This document shows positions 1 through 7,144 of a stretch of DNA of 18,591 nt, piece after piece; within the stretch, counting starts at the first letter, position 1, and the number at the start of each line of letters is the position of its first letter. The stretch spans positions 1 to 18,591 of the forward strand of contig DCAK01000068.1 in the NCBI GenBank assembly GCA_002311925.1, in the 5' to 3' direction. This DNA comes from Planctomycetes bacterium UBA1135. GTDB lineage: Bacteria > Planctomycetota > UBA1135. The position numbers and the translations under genes are program-made. The notes under the pieces were generated by a model. It saw only the letters and a list, made by a program, of their open reading frames with translations. It had not been told where the DNA came from and made no database searches.

Positions 1-54
1 ACCTGCGACCTCCGGGTTATGAGCCCGACGAGCTGCCAGCTGCTCCACCCCGCG
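1..54 (-). tRNA. Initiator tRNA-fMet (CAU anticodon), 3' end cut off by the window edge
   Basis: Read on the minus strand this is the first 54 bases of an initiator tRNA. It begins with the CGCGGGG acceptor strand, followed by a GAGC/GCTC D stem. The anticodon stem has three consecutive G:C pairs next to a CTCATAA loop, with the anticodon CAT at 19-21. The three G:C pairs and the leading C (unpaired with position 72 in bacterial initiators) are hallmarks of tRNA-fMet rather than elongator tRNA-Met. The T arm and the 3' acceptor strand lie outside the window. It sits 36 bases after the stop of the HEAT-repeat gene on the same strand, with no hairpin between them, so co-transcription with that operon is possible. 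Confidence 0.93.
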
Positions 55-90
55 ATTCGGGGGGCGAGTCTACAGCGGGTCAGAACCGAG

Positions 91-2199
91 TCAAGAGCCC
101 TCCGCCGGGGCCGCATCGGCGAAGCGGGAGCGGAGTTGGGCCTCGTTCGGAATCGCGCCGGTCGCAGCCAATTCATCGAGCCAGGAAAGAAAGACGGGGC
201 CCTCGCCCGCTTGTTCGGCCGCATCCGCGGCCAGGGTAAGGACTGAGGAAAGGGCGTCCCCCACTCCAGCGGCAACCGCCGCCCGAAAGGAGGAGAAGGC
301 GGCCGAAGCTTCTCCGGCGAGGCGGTCCACCCGGCCTCGGAGGATGAACCACTCGGAGGGGGATGGATCGGAAGCTGCCAGGTCGCCCAGGCGCCCCGAA
401 GCATCGCGGAGAAATGCTTCCCGCCCCTCCAAAACCCCTTCACTCAACAACCAGAGAGAGAGGGTGCGGGCGGTGAGCCGGTCGTGGGCGGCAAGGCCCT
501 CCTCGTCGAGGCCCTCGCGGGGAAATCCATCCACGAGAGAACGAGCTGTTGCCCAATCGGCTCGGGCGCCCAAAGAAGCGGCGGCCGCTTCAAGCGCCGC
601 CAAGTCGACTCCAAGCGATTTCCCCAGGACGGCGACCCAGGCGGACCGGGTGGCCGCGGAGGGAACCCATTCAAGCAGAGGTTCCAGTGAATCCGGCCCG
701 GCGACATCCCGCAAGCCCTTGAGGATTTCGTTCTGCAGATATTCCTCAGGCTCGACCTTGAGGCGGGCCAGCAGGAGTGGCTCGGTGCCCGGGGTTTGCA
801 GCCTCTGCAGGCAAACCACGGCGGCGTAGCGCAGGTCGGCGGATTGGGGATGATTCAGGAGAGGGGCCACGACCTCAAGGAGGGATTCGGGTTGGCCTTC
901 GGAAAGAGCCAGCGAAGTGAGCGCGTCCAGGGCCGCCCGCCGATCGCGGTAGGTCCTCTCCTCGTCGAGGACATGGGGAAGAAGAACACCGTGGAAACCC
1001 TCGCTACCCAGGACCCCCGCAGCCTCGTAAACCCGTCCCCGGACTCCGGGGTCCTCCTCGAAGGAGAGGGAATGGAGAAGGATGGTCTCGAGCTTTTCGT
1101 CGGGACCGGCTTCCTCACCTTCACGGGATAGCCCGACAAGGCCGGCCCAGAGGGTCAGCCGGAATGCGGGGGAAGCCCCCGGCCCCCCTTCGGCATCGAG
1201 ATAGACCCTTCCCAGGTGGCGCAAGAGCCCGCCACGGGCGACTTCGACGGGACGCACCAACTGCAGGGCGCGGGCTGCTTCCTCCCTTTCGACGGGCAGA
1301 CGGCTTTCGAGAGCCTGGTCGAGAAGGGCCACGGCGTCGGCGCCGGCGAGAAAGCGGGGAATCAGAGTCACCAGGAGGCGGCGCAGACCGGGATGGGGTT
1401 CCCGGTGGAAGGCGGCCACGAGGGCTTCGGCTTCCGGGGTGGGACCCTGGGGAACCGACCCGGGTGCCAAGGCTCGGAGGCCTTCGTAGCCCAGACGGCG
1501 CACTCCGGAAATAGGTTCCAGAAGAGCGTCCAGGGCGGAACCGGGGTCGGCGGCGAGGCGAGTCTTCCAAAGGGCGATTTCCCGCTCCAGGGCCTGGTCC
1601 ATCGCTTCCAAAAGCCAGGCTTCCCGGCCGGATTCTCGAGCCCCTTGCCACCATTCCCCGAAGCTTCCCCAGTCCGGGAATTCATGGCGGGTGATGCGAA
1701 AGAGAGCCTCCCGGGCCAATCCCGCAGTAGCGGAATCCCGAAGGCGGGCCGCCACGCCCTCGACGACTTCGGGGGAGGCGAGTTCCATGGCCCCGGCGGC
1801 GATGAGAGCCCCCCGCAGGAGAGCCCCGTCCTCGCCCGGGTCGGAACGCAGGGCTTTGCCCACCGCGGCCTGGGCACCGTCCCATTCTTCGGAAAGGGCA
1901 CGGAAGGTGGCCCCGAGATCGCTGGGAAGGAAACCGCCGCCGGCGCAGGCCATGAGGAATTCCAGCCGCTCGGCGGGCCGGACATCCCCGATGCGACCCA
2001 GGAGAAGGGATGCCGCTTCGGCCCGAATTTCCAGGTCGGAATCGGAAAGACCGTCTTCCCAGGCCTCAACCGAGTCCTCCTGGCGACGCAGAAGACGAGG
2101 AAGTTCGGGTCGCTCGGCACCCTGGCCGAGCCAACCCAATCCAAGAAGGGCCAGAGTCAGCACGGGTCCCAGTCTAAGGCCGTCAGGAGGGCATCCCAC
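91..2199 (-). CDS. Secreted or membrane-anchored HEAT-repeat protein
   Basis: A 702-residue protein with an N-terminal hydrophobic stretch (about residues 12-25) that reads as a signal peptide or anchor, then helical repeats to the end. HEAT-type helices with the typical Arg-Ala-Ala pattern are clear at about 55-72, 385-400, 417-432, 455-480 and 486-510. At about 165-185 there is an F..DW..F..WW segment, common in HEAT proteins of Planctomycetota. The C-terminal 130 residues look more TPR-like. HEAT arrays serve as protein-binding scaffolds; no catalytic motif is visible, and the partner is unknown. The start used is a GTG that overlaps the aroDEK fusion gene by 43 bases. A GTG at 2163 would give a 7-base overlap and begin right at the hydrophobic segment, and is nearly as likely. 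It is the last protein gene of the minus-strand block. Confidence 0.8.
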   Translation of the reverse strand: MGCPPDGLRLGPVLTLALLGLGWLGQGAERPELPRLLRRQEDSVEAWEDGLSDSDLEIRAEAASLLLGRIGDVRPAERLEFLMACAGGGFLPSDLGATFRALSEEWDGAQAAVGKALRSDPGEDGALLRGALIAAGAMELASPEVVEGVAARLRDSATAGLAREALFRITRHEFPDWGSFGEWWQGARESGREAWLLEAMDQALEREIALWKTRLAADPGSALDALLEPISGVRRLGYEGLRALAPGSVPQGPTPEAEALVAAFHREPHPGLRRLLVTLIPRFLAGADAVALLDQALESRLPVEREEAARALQLVRPVEVARGGLLRHLGRVYLDAEGGPGASPAFRLTLWAGLVGLSREGEEAGPDEKLETILLHSLSFEEDPGVRGRVYEAAGVLGSEGFHGVLLPHVLDEERTYRDRRAALDALTSLALSEGQPESLLEVVAPLLNHPQSADLRYAAVVCLQRLQTPGTEPLLLARLKVEPEEYLQNEILKGLRDVAGPDSLEPLLEWVPSAATRSAWVAVLGKSLGVDLAALEAAAASLGARADWATARSLVDGFPREGLDEEGLAAHDRLTARTLSLWLLSEGVLEGREAFLRDASGRLGDLAASDPSPSEWFILRGRVDRLAGEASAAFSSFRAAVAAGVGDALSSVLTLAADAAEQAGEGPVFLSWLDELAATGAIPNEAQLRSRFADAAPAEGS

Positions 2200-4082
2200 G
2201 CCTGGTCGGGGGGCCCGCCAACATCCACCCGGTGGCCTCGGGAGGCTTCTTCGTCCAGTGGTTGGCGACGCTCGAGAAGGTGGTGGATTTCCTCATCGGG
2301 GGCCAAATCGGTCAAGGGAGGGCGGGTTCCGGCCGCTGCCCGGTCCAGGAGGATTTCAAGGGGAGCAACGAGGGCCAGGACCCGGGGAAACCGGGCCAAG
2401 AGGGCGCGAGTCGGAGGGTTTTCCACCGCGCCACCCCCGAGGGCGCAAACCGTCTGTAGGGGATGGGAGGCCAGAAGGGAGGCCGTCCACTCGGCTTCCG
2501 CGTGGCGGAATCCATCCTCGTCCTCGGGAATCCAGGCGTCGATGGAACGGCCATGAGTGGATTCCAATTCCTCGTCGGCATCCAGGAATGCCCATCCTAG
2601 GGCCTCGGCGAGGCGGCGCCCGAGAGTGGTCTTGCCGGAAGCGCGGGGCCCGATGAGGGCGATACTGTGGCCGGAAATGTGGGCGGCGGCCAGGCCGTGG
2701 AGGGGCCCCGCGGCGAGCGCGGTCCCGGTCGCCAAGGCAAACTGGAGGACCATTTGGCGGACGAGCATCTTGCGGCCGGGGATGGGAATCGCCCCCTGTT
2801 CCGCCGCCTGCTGGAGGAGCCCGGTCCAAGCGGGTTCGTAGACCATGTCGAGAACCGGGACTCCCTCCGCGAAAGCGTGGTCTTCCAACAGGTTGCCGGG
2901 GTGGGCGGAGGACCCCACGGGAGTTGCGTGGATGACGGCCCCCATTTCCTCCAGGTCGAACCCGGTCATGCCGATTCCGGAAACCGAACCCTGGGCGGCC
3001 AAGCCGGCGGCCGCTTCATCGGCGGCTTCCTTTCTCCGCGCAGCGAACACCACCGCATGGCCCCGCTTGAGGGCTTCCAGACCCGCTCCGCGGGCGGCCC
3101 CTCCGGCGCCGAGAATCAGGACGACGCAACCCTCGGCGAGGCCCGCATCCTTGAGGGAATCCAGGGCTCCGGGCCCGTCGGTCTGGTGGGCCGACCAGGA
3201 GCCGTCCTCCTGGCGGAGGATGAAATTGGAGGCCCCCGCCTCGATGGAGGCGTCGTCGCTCGAGCCCGCGGCGGCGAGGGCCTCCTTTTTGAAGGGGGCG
3301 GTAACCGAAAAACCCCTGAATGACGGGTGAGAGTGTCCATCCAGAAAGGCCCTGAAATCAGGGGCCGAAACCGCGGCATAGGGTCCTCCCCCGCCCACCC
3401 GTCGGTAGGCTTCGTTCCATAGGAGGGGGCTGCGGGAATGGGCCACCGAAGACCCAACCACCCCGAATAGAGCGGAATGGGGGGCAGGCCAGGCTTGGGC
3501 CTCGCGCCAATCCCATTGGCCGGGCGCGGTTTGCTCCGCGGGCCAGCAGACGTAGGTCCACGGCGCTCCAAGGGAAGGGGCCCAGACTCGGGATGCGGGG
3601 CCGCCTGGACCCTGCGCGAAAGCGACCAGGGGGAATCGGGCGGCTTCGAACAAGGGGTAGACTCGGGAAGCCTCCTCCGGGGTTTCGGCCCAAGCCACCA
3701 CCTTGCAGACATCTCCCGGGCGGGCCTTTTCTTCGAGGGAGGCCAGGATGGCCATGAGGTCGGCGCCCTGGGAGGGGGTTTCGTGCCAGGACCAGACGGC
3801 CCGGGTTGTGTCGGGCAGGTCGGGAACGCGGGCCAGGTCATGGGGAAGGTCGACCCAAGCGGCTCCGGCTTTCACCGCGGCGGCGAGGCGAGACGACCGA
3901 TCGGCACCTTGCTGGCAGGCGGCGATGCATTCCCCATCCCACGATTCCATGATTTCCCAGGGAAAGGGGTCGGGGGCCCCATCGAGGCGGATTTCGACCC
4001 GGTCCACCTTCCCGGCGACCTCCGCGAGGCGGGAGGCGAGAAGCTCGGGGTCGTCGCCCCTCAGGGACAGGCACAAGCTCAT
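2157..4082 (-). CDS. Trifunctional 3-dehydroquinase / shikimate dehydrogenase / shikimate kinase (AroD-AroE-AroK fusion)
   Basis: One 641-residue cytoplasmic chain carries three successive shikimate-pathway enzymes. Residues about 1-200 are a type I dehydroquinase: VEIRLD at 29-34 (substrate-binding Glu30, Arg32), SWH with His100, Schiff-base Lys127 in CKVV, Arg165 in SRVW, and APGQ with Gln189. Residues about 205-465 are shikimate dehydrogenase: AHSRSP at 214-219, VTAPFK with catalytic Lys265, Asn286, TDG with Asp302, and an NADP Rossmann loop LGAGGAARG at 324-332. Residues about 471-641 are shikimate kinase: Walker A GPRASGKT at 478-485, DAD at 501-503, FR at 525-526, GGG at 549-551 and lid Arg587. 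The order matches steps 3-4-5 of the pathway. The dehydroquinase part is short and lacks the usual R...EGG loop, so its activity is uncertain. The start ATG overlaps the upstream DUF2520 stop as ATGA. No frameshift is seen between domains. Identification of the kinase and dehydrogenase parts is secure. Confidence 0.92.
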   Translation of the reverse strand: MSLCLSLRGDDPELLASRLAEVAGKVDRVEIRLDGAPDPFPWEIMESWDGECIAACQQGADRSSRLAAAVKAGAAWVDLPHDLARVPDLPDTTRAVWSWHETPSQGADLMAILASLEEKARPGDVCKVVAWAETPEEASRVYPLFEAARFPLVAFAQGPGGPASRVWAPSLGAPWTYVCWPAEQTAPGQWDWREAQAWPAPHSALFGVVGSSVAHSRSPLLWNEAYRRVGGGGPYAAVSAPDFRAFLDGHSHPSFRGFSVTAPFKKEALAAAGSSDDASIEAGASNFILRQEDGSWSAHQTDGPGALDSLKDAGLAEGCVVLILGAGGAARGAGLEALKRGHAVVFAARRKEAADEAAAGLAAQGSVSGIGMTGFDLEEMGAVIHATPVGSSAHPGNLLEDHAFAEGVPVLDMVYEPAWTGLLQQAAEQGAIPIPGRKMLVRQMVLQFALATGTALAAGPLHGLAAAHISGHSIALIGPRASGKTTLGRRLAEALGWAFLDADEELESTHGRSIDAWIPEDEDGFRHAEAEWTASLLASHPLQTVCALGGGAVENPPTRALLARFPRVLALVAPLEILLDRAAAGTRPPLTDLAPDEEIHHLLERRQPLDEEASRGHRVDVGGPPDQAWDALLTALDWDPC

Positions 4083-4933
4083 GAGGGGAGGTCGGCGATG
4101 TGCCGCAATCGGGCCGCCTGCTCGGATTCAAGGTGACCGCTGGCCTCGGCCAGGGCGATGACATTCTCCAAGGTGCCCGCGTAGCGGCGCCGTTGGGAGG
4201 AATCGAGAGCGGCCAGGTGAAGAGCGAGGGTGTCCTCGTCCCCTCGGGCCACCGGTCCGGTCAGGGCGACCCCAGCCCCGCTTTTTTCCACCTCGCTCAA
4301 CGCCGCCCGGGCCAGTCCGAGAACCGCTTCCCGGGCGCGGGGTCCCAGGGAAGGGGAAAGCAGGTCCTCCGCCCAGCCCACCGTCGCCGTCACATGATTG
4401 GCGGCCAGCGAAAGTGCCAGGTGGTAGGCGGCCCTGTCGCCTTCGTTTTCCAGGGTGAGGACCTCGACCCCCCAGGCGCTGGCGCATTCCAAAATCGCCT
4501 CGCGATCGGGGGCGGCAGCCAGCAAGGTAGCCAAGCCACCCGCAAGCCCGCCCGGGTCGGGAGTTTCCGCAAAGGGAAGAAGGGGATGAAGAGCCCCGGT
4601 CGCGGCGCCCAGGGTGGAGAAAGGGGCGAGAGGGGCGAGGCCATGGATGCCGCTTGCATGGACCACGGCCCGGCCCTCCCCTCCGTCCAGGCGGGAGGCC
4701 GTTTCCATGGCCGCATCTTCAAGGTCGGGGTCGGGAACCGCGAAAACGATGCGCCGGGCGGCGTCCGCTTCCGGGTTGGATTCCAGGAGGGGCTGGATGC
4801 CCTGCTCGGCAGCCCAGGATTGCCATTCCCCCGAACTCCTTCCCAGGAGGAAGGTGGCGTCCCCGGCCCGAGCGTGGACGAGGGCCAGGGTTCGTCCGGC
4901 TCGGCCCGGGCCGATGACGAGCGTTGCGGTCAA
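4079..4933 (-). CDS. Rossmann-like / DUF2520 predicted oxidoreductase
   Basis: A 284-residue soluble protein. It opens with a Rossmann NAD(P)-binding loop, GPGRAG at residues 8-13, followed by the strand-end FAVPDPD at 64-70. The C-terminal half matches the DUF2520 helical domain: HPLLPF at 116-121, YH at 170-171, and the diagnostic LTGPVARGD at 224-232. The fold resembles 6-phosphogluconate or ketopantoate-type dehydrogenases, but the substrate of this family is not settled. It starts with TTG, giving a TTGA overlap with the ispE stop, and no Shine-Dalgarno is evident; ends in an ATGA overlap with the shikimate fusion gene. The family is also found directly before panC in Mycobacterium (Rv3603c-panC-panD), and panC lies two genes upstream here. 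A role in pantothenate synthesis, for example ketopantoate reduction, is an inference from that linkage. Confidence 0.85.
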   Translation of the reverse strand: MTATLVIGPGRAGRTLALVHARAGDATFLLGRSSGEWQSWAAEQGIQPLLESNPEADAARRIVFAVPDPDLEDAAMETASRLDGGEGRAVVHASGIHGLAPLAPFSTLGAATGALHPLLPFAETPDPGGLAGGLATLLAAAPDREAILECASAWGVEVLTLENEGDRAAYHLALSLAANHVTATVGWAEDLLSPSLGPRAREAVLGLARAALSEVEKSGAGVALTGPVARGDEDTLALHLAALDSSQRRRYAGTLENVIALAEASGHLESEQAARLRHIADLPS

Positions 4934-5814
4934 GGACGGATGGGTGGCAGAACCGCACCGGAACGGGTGCGGGCAACCAGGATATCCGCCCCGAGAGGGG
5001 AGGCAGCGTGGGCAAGTTCGTGAGCCTCGGCCGAATCGGAACAGGCCGCGAAAAAGCAGCCGCCGGAACCTGAAAGCCCGAATTGAGGACCCTTGCGGGA
5101 TACGGTGAGGACGCCGAGGGCTTCGGCCAAATCGGCAAGAGAAGGATGCCGGCCCAAGGCGGCGGCTTCCAAATCGTTCGCGCCGGGAATCGGAGGGGGC
5201 GTGGATTCTCCGGGAGCAGGGTCGCCCCCCCCACCCTGACCCGGGGCAAGGGCCGGAGCGTCCAGGGCCTGGTAAACCTCGGCGGTCTCGACCTGGATTT
5301 TAGGGCAGGCCAGAACCAGCCAGGCTTGTGGAGCCGGGGCCCGGGCCAGGAGAATTTCTCCCCGGCCGCCGCGTAATTCCGCGCCCTCACCAAGCAGGAA
5401 AAAGGGGACATCACTGCCGAGCGAAGAAGACAACCCCGCCAATCCTTCCTCACCCACCCCGACCGTGGCGTGGTGTTCCATCAGCCTGAGCGCTCCTGCC
5501 GCATTGGAAGATCCGCCGCCCAATCCACCCCCCACCGGGACAATCTTTTCCAGTTTCCATGCGATGGCCGGGGCCTCACCTCCGGCTGCCCGCCAGGCGG
5601 TTTCGGCGGCGAGCACCAGGTTGCCGGCCCCTTGTTCAAGGCCCTCGGCCCGAGGTCCTGTGATTTCCAAGCCCCCAACTGCGGCGGGAGTCGCTTCGAG
5701 AGTGTCGCAAAGGTCCACCGCGACGAACCAGCTGAGCAATTCGTGAAAACCGTCCCCGCGCTTGCCGAGGACCTCGAGGGTCCAATTCACCTTGGCGGGA
5801 AGCTGCAGCCTCAC
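4930..5814 (-). CDS. ispE: 4-(cytidine 5'-diphospho)-2-C-methyl-D-erythritol kinase, IspE
   Basis: GHMP-family kinase that phosphorylates CDP-methylerythritol in the MEP isoprenoid pathway; 294 residues, normal length for IspE. The N-terminal AKVNWTLEV (7-15) holds catalytic Lys8 and Asn10, followed by KRGDGFHEL. The ATP loop PVGGGLGGGSSNAA spans 93-106. The catalytic Asp135 is in SLGSDVPFF, and the third GHMP motif LSGSGG is at 247-252. A Gly/Pro-rich stretch at about 187-210 looks like a flexible insertion. The start is a GTG: it lies 8 bases past the panC stop, is preceded by a GAGG motif at suitable spacing, and places Lys8 at the usual distance from the N-terminus. The frame stays open far upstream through panC, but that extension is non-coding in this frame. 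It ends in a TTGA overlap with the DUF2520 gene. Confidence 0.95.
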   Translation of the reverse strand: MRLQLPAKVNWTLEVLGKRGDGFHELLSWFVAVDLCDTLEATPAAVGGLEITGPRAEGLEQGAGNLVLAAETAWRAAGGEAPAIAWKLEKIVPVGGGLGGGSSNAAGALRLMEHHATVGVGEEGLAGLSSSLGSDVPFFLLGEGAELRGGRGEILLARAPAPQAWLVLACPKIQVETAEVYQALDAPALAPGQGGGGDPAPGESTPPPIPGANDLEAAALGRHPSLADLAEALGVLTVSRKGPQFGLSGSGGCFFAACSDSAEAHELAHAASPLGADILVARTRSGAVLPPIRP

Positions 5815-5822
5815 TGAAATCC

Positions 5823-6689
5823 TCAGGGCCCGCCCAGAAGCAGGTTGTCGATGAGCCGGACCCCGCCCACCCGGGCGGCGACGCAGGCCCTCCAGGGTCC
5901 GGAAAGGGAGGGGCCCGCGGGATGAAAGGTAGGGTCGTCCACCAACGAGGCGTAATCCACCTGGACCCCCTCCCGCTTCAGGGATGCGGCCAGAATCTCC
6001 TCCAGGACGGCGATTCCCCTCTCGCCGCCTTCCCACCCCCCGGCGAGAACTGCCAGGGATTCGGGGAGAGCGAGGGCGAGTTTCCTGTCGTCCGCGGTCA
6101 GGCGCGCATTGCGGCTCGAAAGGGCCAGGCCGTCGGGCTCCCTGACGGTGGGGCAGGAAACCACCTCCAAGCCGGGAAAGGAAGCGGCAGCCATTTCCCG
6201 AACCAGGAAAAGTTGCTGAGCGTCCTTTTCGCCGAAGAATGCGTGGGTGGCCCCGACTTGGCGGAAGAATTCGCCCACCACCGTGAGCATCCCCTCGCAA
6301 TGACCCGGTCGGAATTCGGCCTCCCAGCGCTCCGCGGCCGGCCCTTCGGCGGGCCGACGCCGGATGGAGGCTTCCATGTCGGCGGCTGCGGGAAGGTAGA
6401 CCGCATCCACCGCCGCATCGGCCAGGAGGGCGCAGTCGGCCAGCGGGTCTCGGGGATAGCGACTGAAATCCTCCGGGTCGCCGAACTGAAGCGGGTTCAC
6501 GAAAATGGAAACCACCGCTTTTGAACAGGTGGAAGCGGCTTGGCGGGCGAGGGAAAGATGGCCCTCGTGCAGGGACCCCATGGTGGGAACGAATCCAAGG
6601 CTGGTCCCGTCGGGAATCTCCGCACTCCATTCCCTGAGCGCCTCGCGGCCCTCGAGAAGGGTCAGCCCCGGGGGAGCTTTTGCAGGCAT
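5823..6689 (-). CDS. panC: Pantothenate synthetase (pantoate--beta-alanine ligase), PanC
   Basis: Joins pantoate and beta-alanine with ATP to make pantothenate, the precursor of coenzyme A. The 288-residue product is the normal length for PanC. Signature segments are PTMGSLHEGH at 35-44 (the HxGH ATP-binding motif, His41 and His44), VSIFVNPLQF at 60-69, RPGHCEGMLTVV at 127-138, FFGEKDAQQL at 151-160 and the KMSKS-like LSSRNARL at 190-197. The ATG overlaps the end of folK by 28 bases, and no later start keeps the N-terminus intact. No panB or panD is in the window. Together with folK and the DUF2520 gene this resembles the folate-pantothenate cluster of actinobacteria. Confidence 0.96.
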   Translation of the reverse strand: MPAKAPPGLTLLEGREALREWSAEIPDGTSLGFVPTMGSLHEGHLSLARQAASTCSKAVVSIFVNPLQFGDPEDFSRYPRDPLADCALLADAAVDAVYLPAAADMEASIRRRPAEGPAAERWEAEFRPGHCEGMLTVVGEFFRQVGATHAFFGEKDAQQLFLVREMAAASFPGLEVVSCPTVREPDGLALSSRNARLTADDRKLALALPESLAVLAGGWEGGERGIAVLEEILAASLKREGVQVDYASLVDDPTFHPAGPSLSGPWRACVAARVGGVRLIDNLLLGGP

Positions 6690-7144
6690 GAGGAAGGGGT
6701 GCGGCCGCCGGGAAGGGGGAGGAAAGGGGCGATTTCGGCGAGGGGCTCCAACACGAACCTCCTATTTTCCATGCGAGGATGCGGAAGCACGAGGTCGGGG
6801 CCGTCGAGGACCGCCCTTCCGTAGAGAAGGAGATCCAGGTCGAGAGGTCGGTCGAGAGGGGCCGATGGGCCTGCTGAATCGACCAGGGGACGCGTTCTCC
6901 CTCGCCGCGTTTCCATGTCGAGAAGGGAGGCGAGAAGAGCCCGGGGGGGAAGGCTGGTTTCCAGTTCGGCGACCGCGTTGAGGAAGGACCCCCGGAATCC
7001 ATCCCCCTCGGGAGGGGTCTCGCGGAACCGGGATGCGCGAAGCACCTGAACCCCGGGGTGGAGGTCCCATGCGTCGAGGGCCCAACGGAAATGAGACGCC
7101 CGGTCCCCCAGATTGGAACCCAGGCCGATGAACGCGCGGCTCAT
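6662..7144 (-). CDS. folK: 2-amino-4-hydroxy-6-hydroxymethyldihydropteridine pyrophosphokinase (HPPK), FolK
   Basis: Transfers pyrophosphate from ATP to 6-hydroxymethyl-dihydropterin in folate synthesis. The 160-residue product is standard length. Visible motifs are GLGSNLGDR at 7-15, FLNAV at 54-58, the ATP-binding RRGRTRP at 80-86, and the hallmark RPLDLDLLLYG at 99-109, whose two Asp residues (102 and 104) bind magnesium. PHPRM at 121-125 and FVLEPLAEIAP at 130-140 follow. The ATG overlaps the pssA stop (ATGA), and the 3' end overlaps panC by 28 bases, so translation is probably coupled on both sides. No other folate gene is in this block, but a pterin dehydratase lies in the divergent block. 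Confidence 0.95.
   Translation of the reverse strand: MSRAFIGLGSNLGDRASHFRWALDAWDLHPGVQVLRASRFRETPPEGDGFRGSFLNAVAELETSLPPRALLASLLDMETRRGRTRPLVDSAGPSAPLDRPLDLDLLLYGRAVLDGPDLVLPHPRMENRRFVLEPLAEIAPFLPLPGGRTPSSCLQKLPRG

Noticed and set aside
55..90. Possible terminator between the HEAT-repeat gene and the tRNA
   Set aside because: No inverted repeat with a T-run is visible on the minus strand.
1216..2556. 446-codon plus-strand frame opposite the HEAT-repeat and shikimate fusion genes
   Set aside because: No family features, and it crosses two real minus-strand genes.
5815..7002. In-frame upstream extension of ispE through panC and folK
   Set aside because: The region codes for PanC and FolK in other frames. 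The IspE N-terminal motif begins directly after the GTG at 5814.
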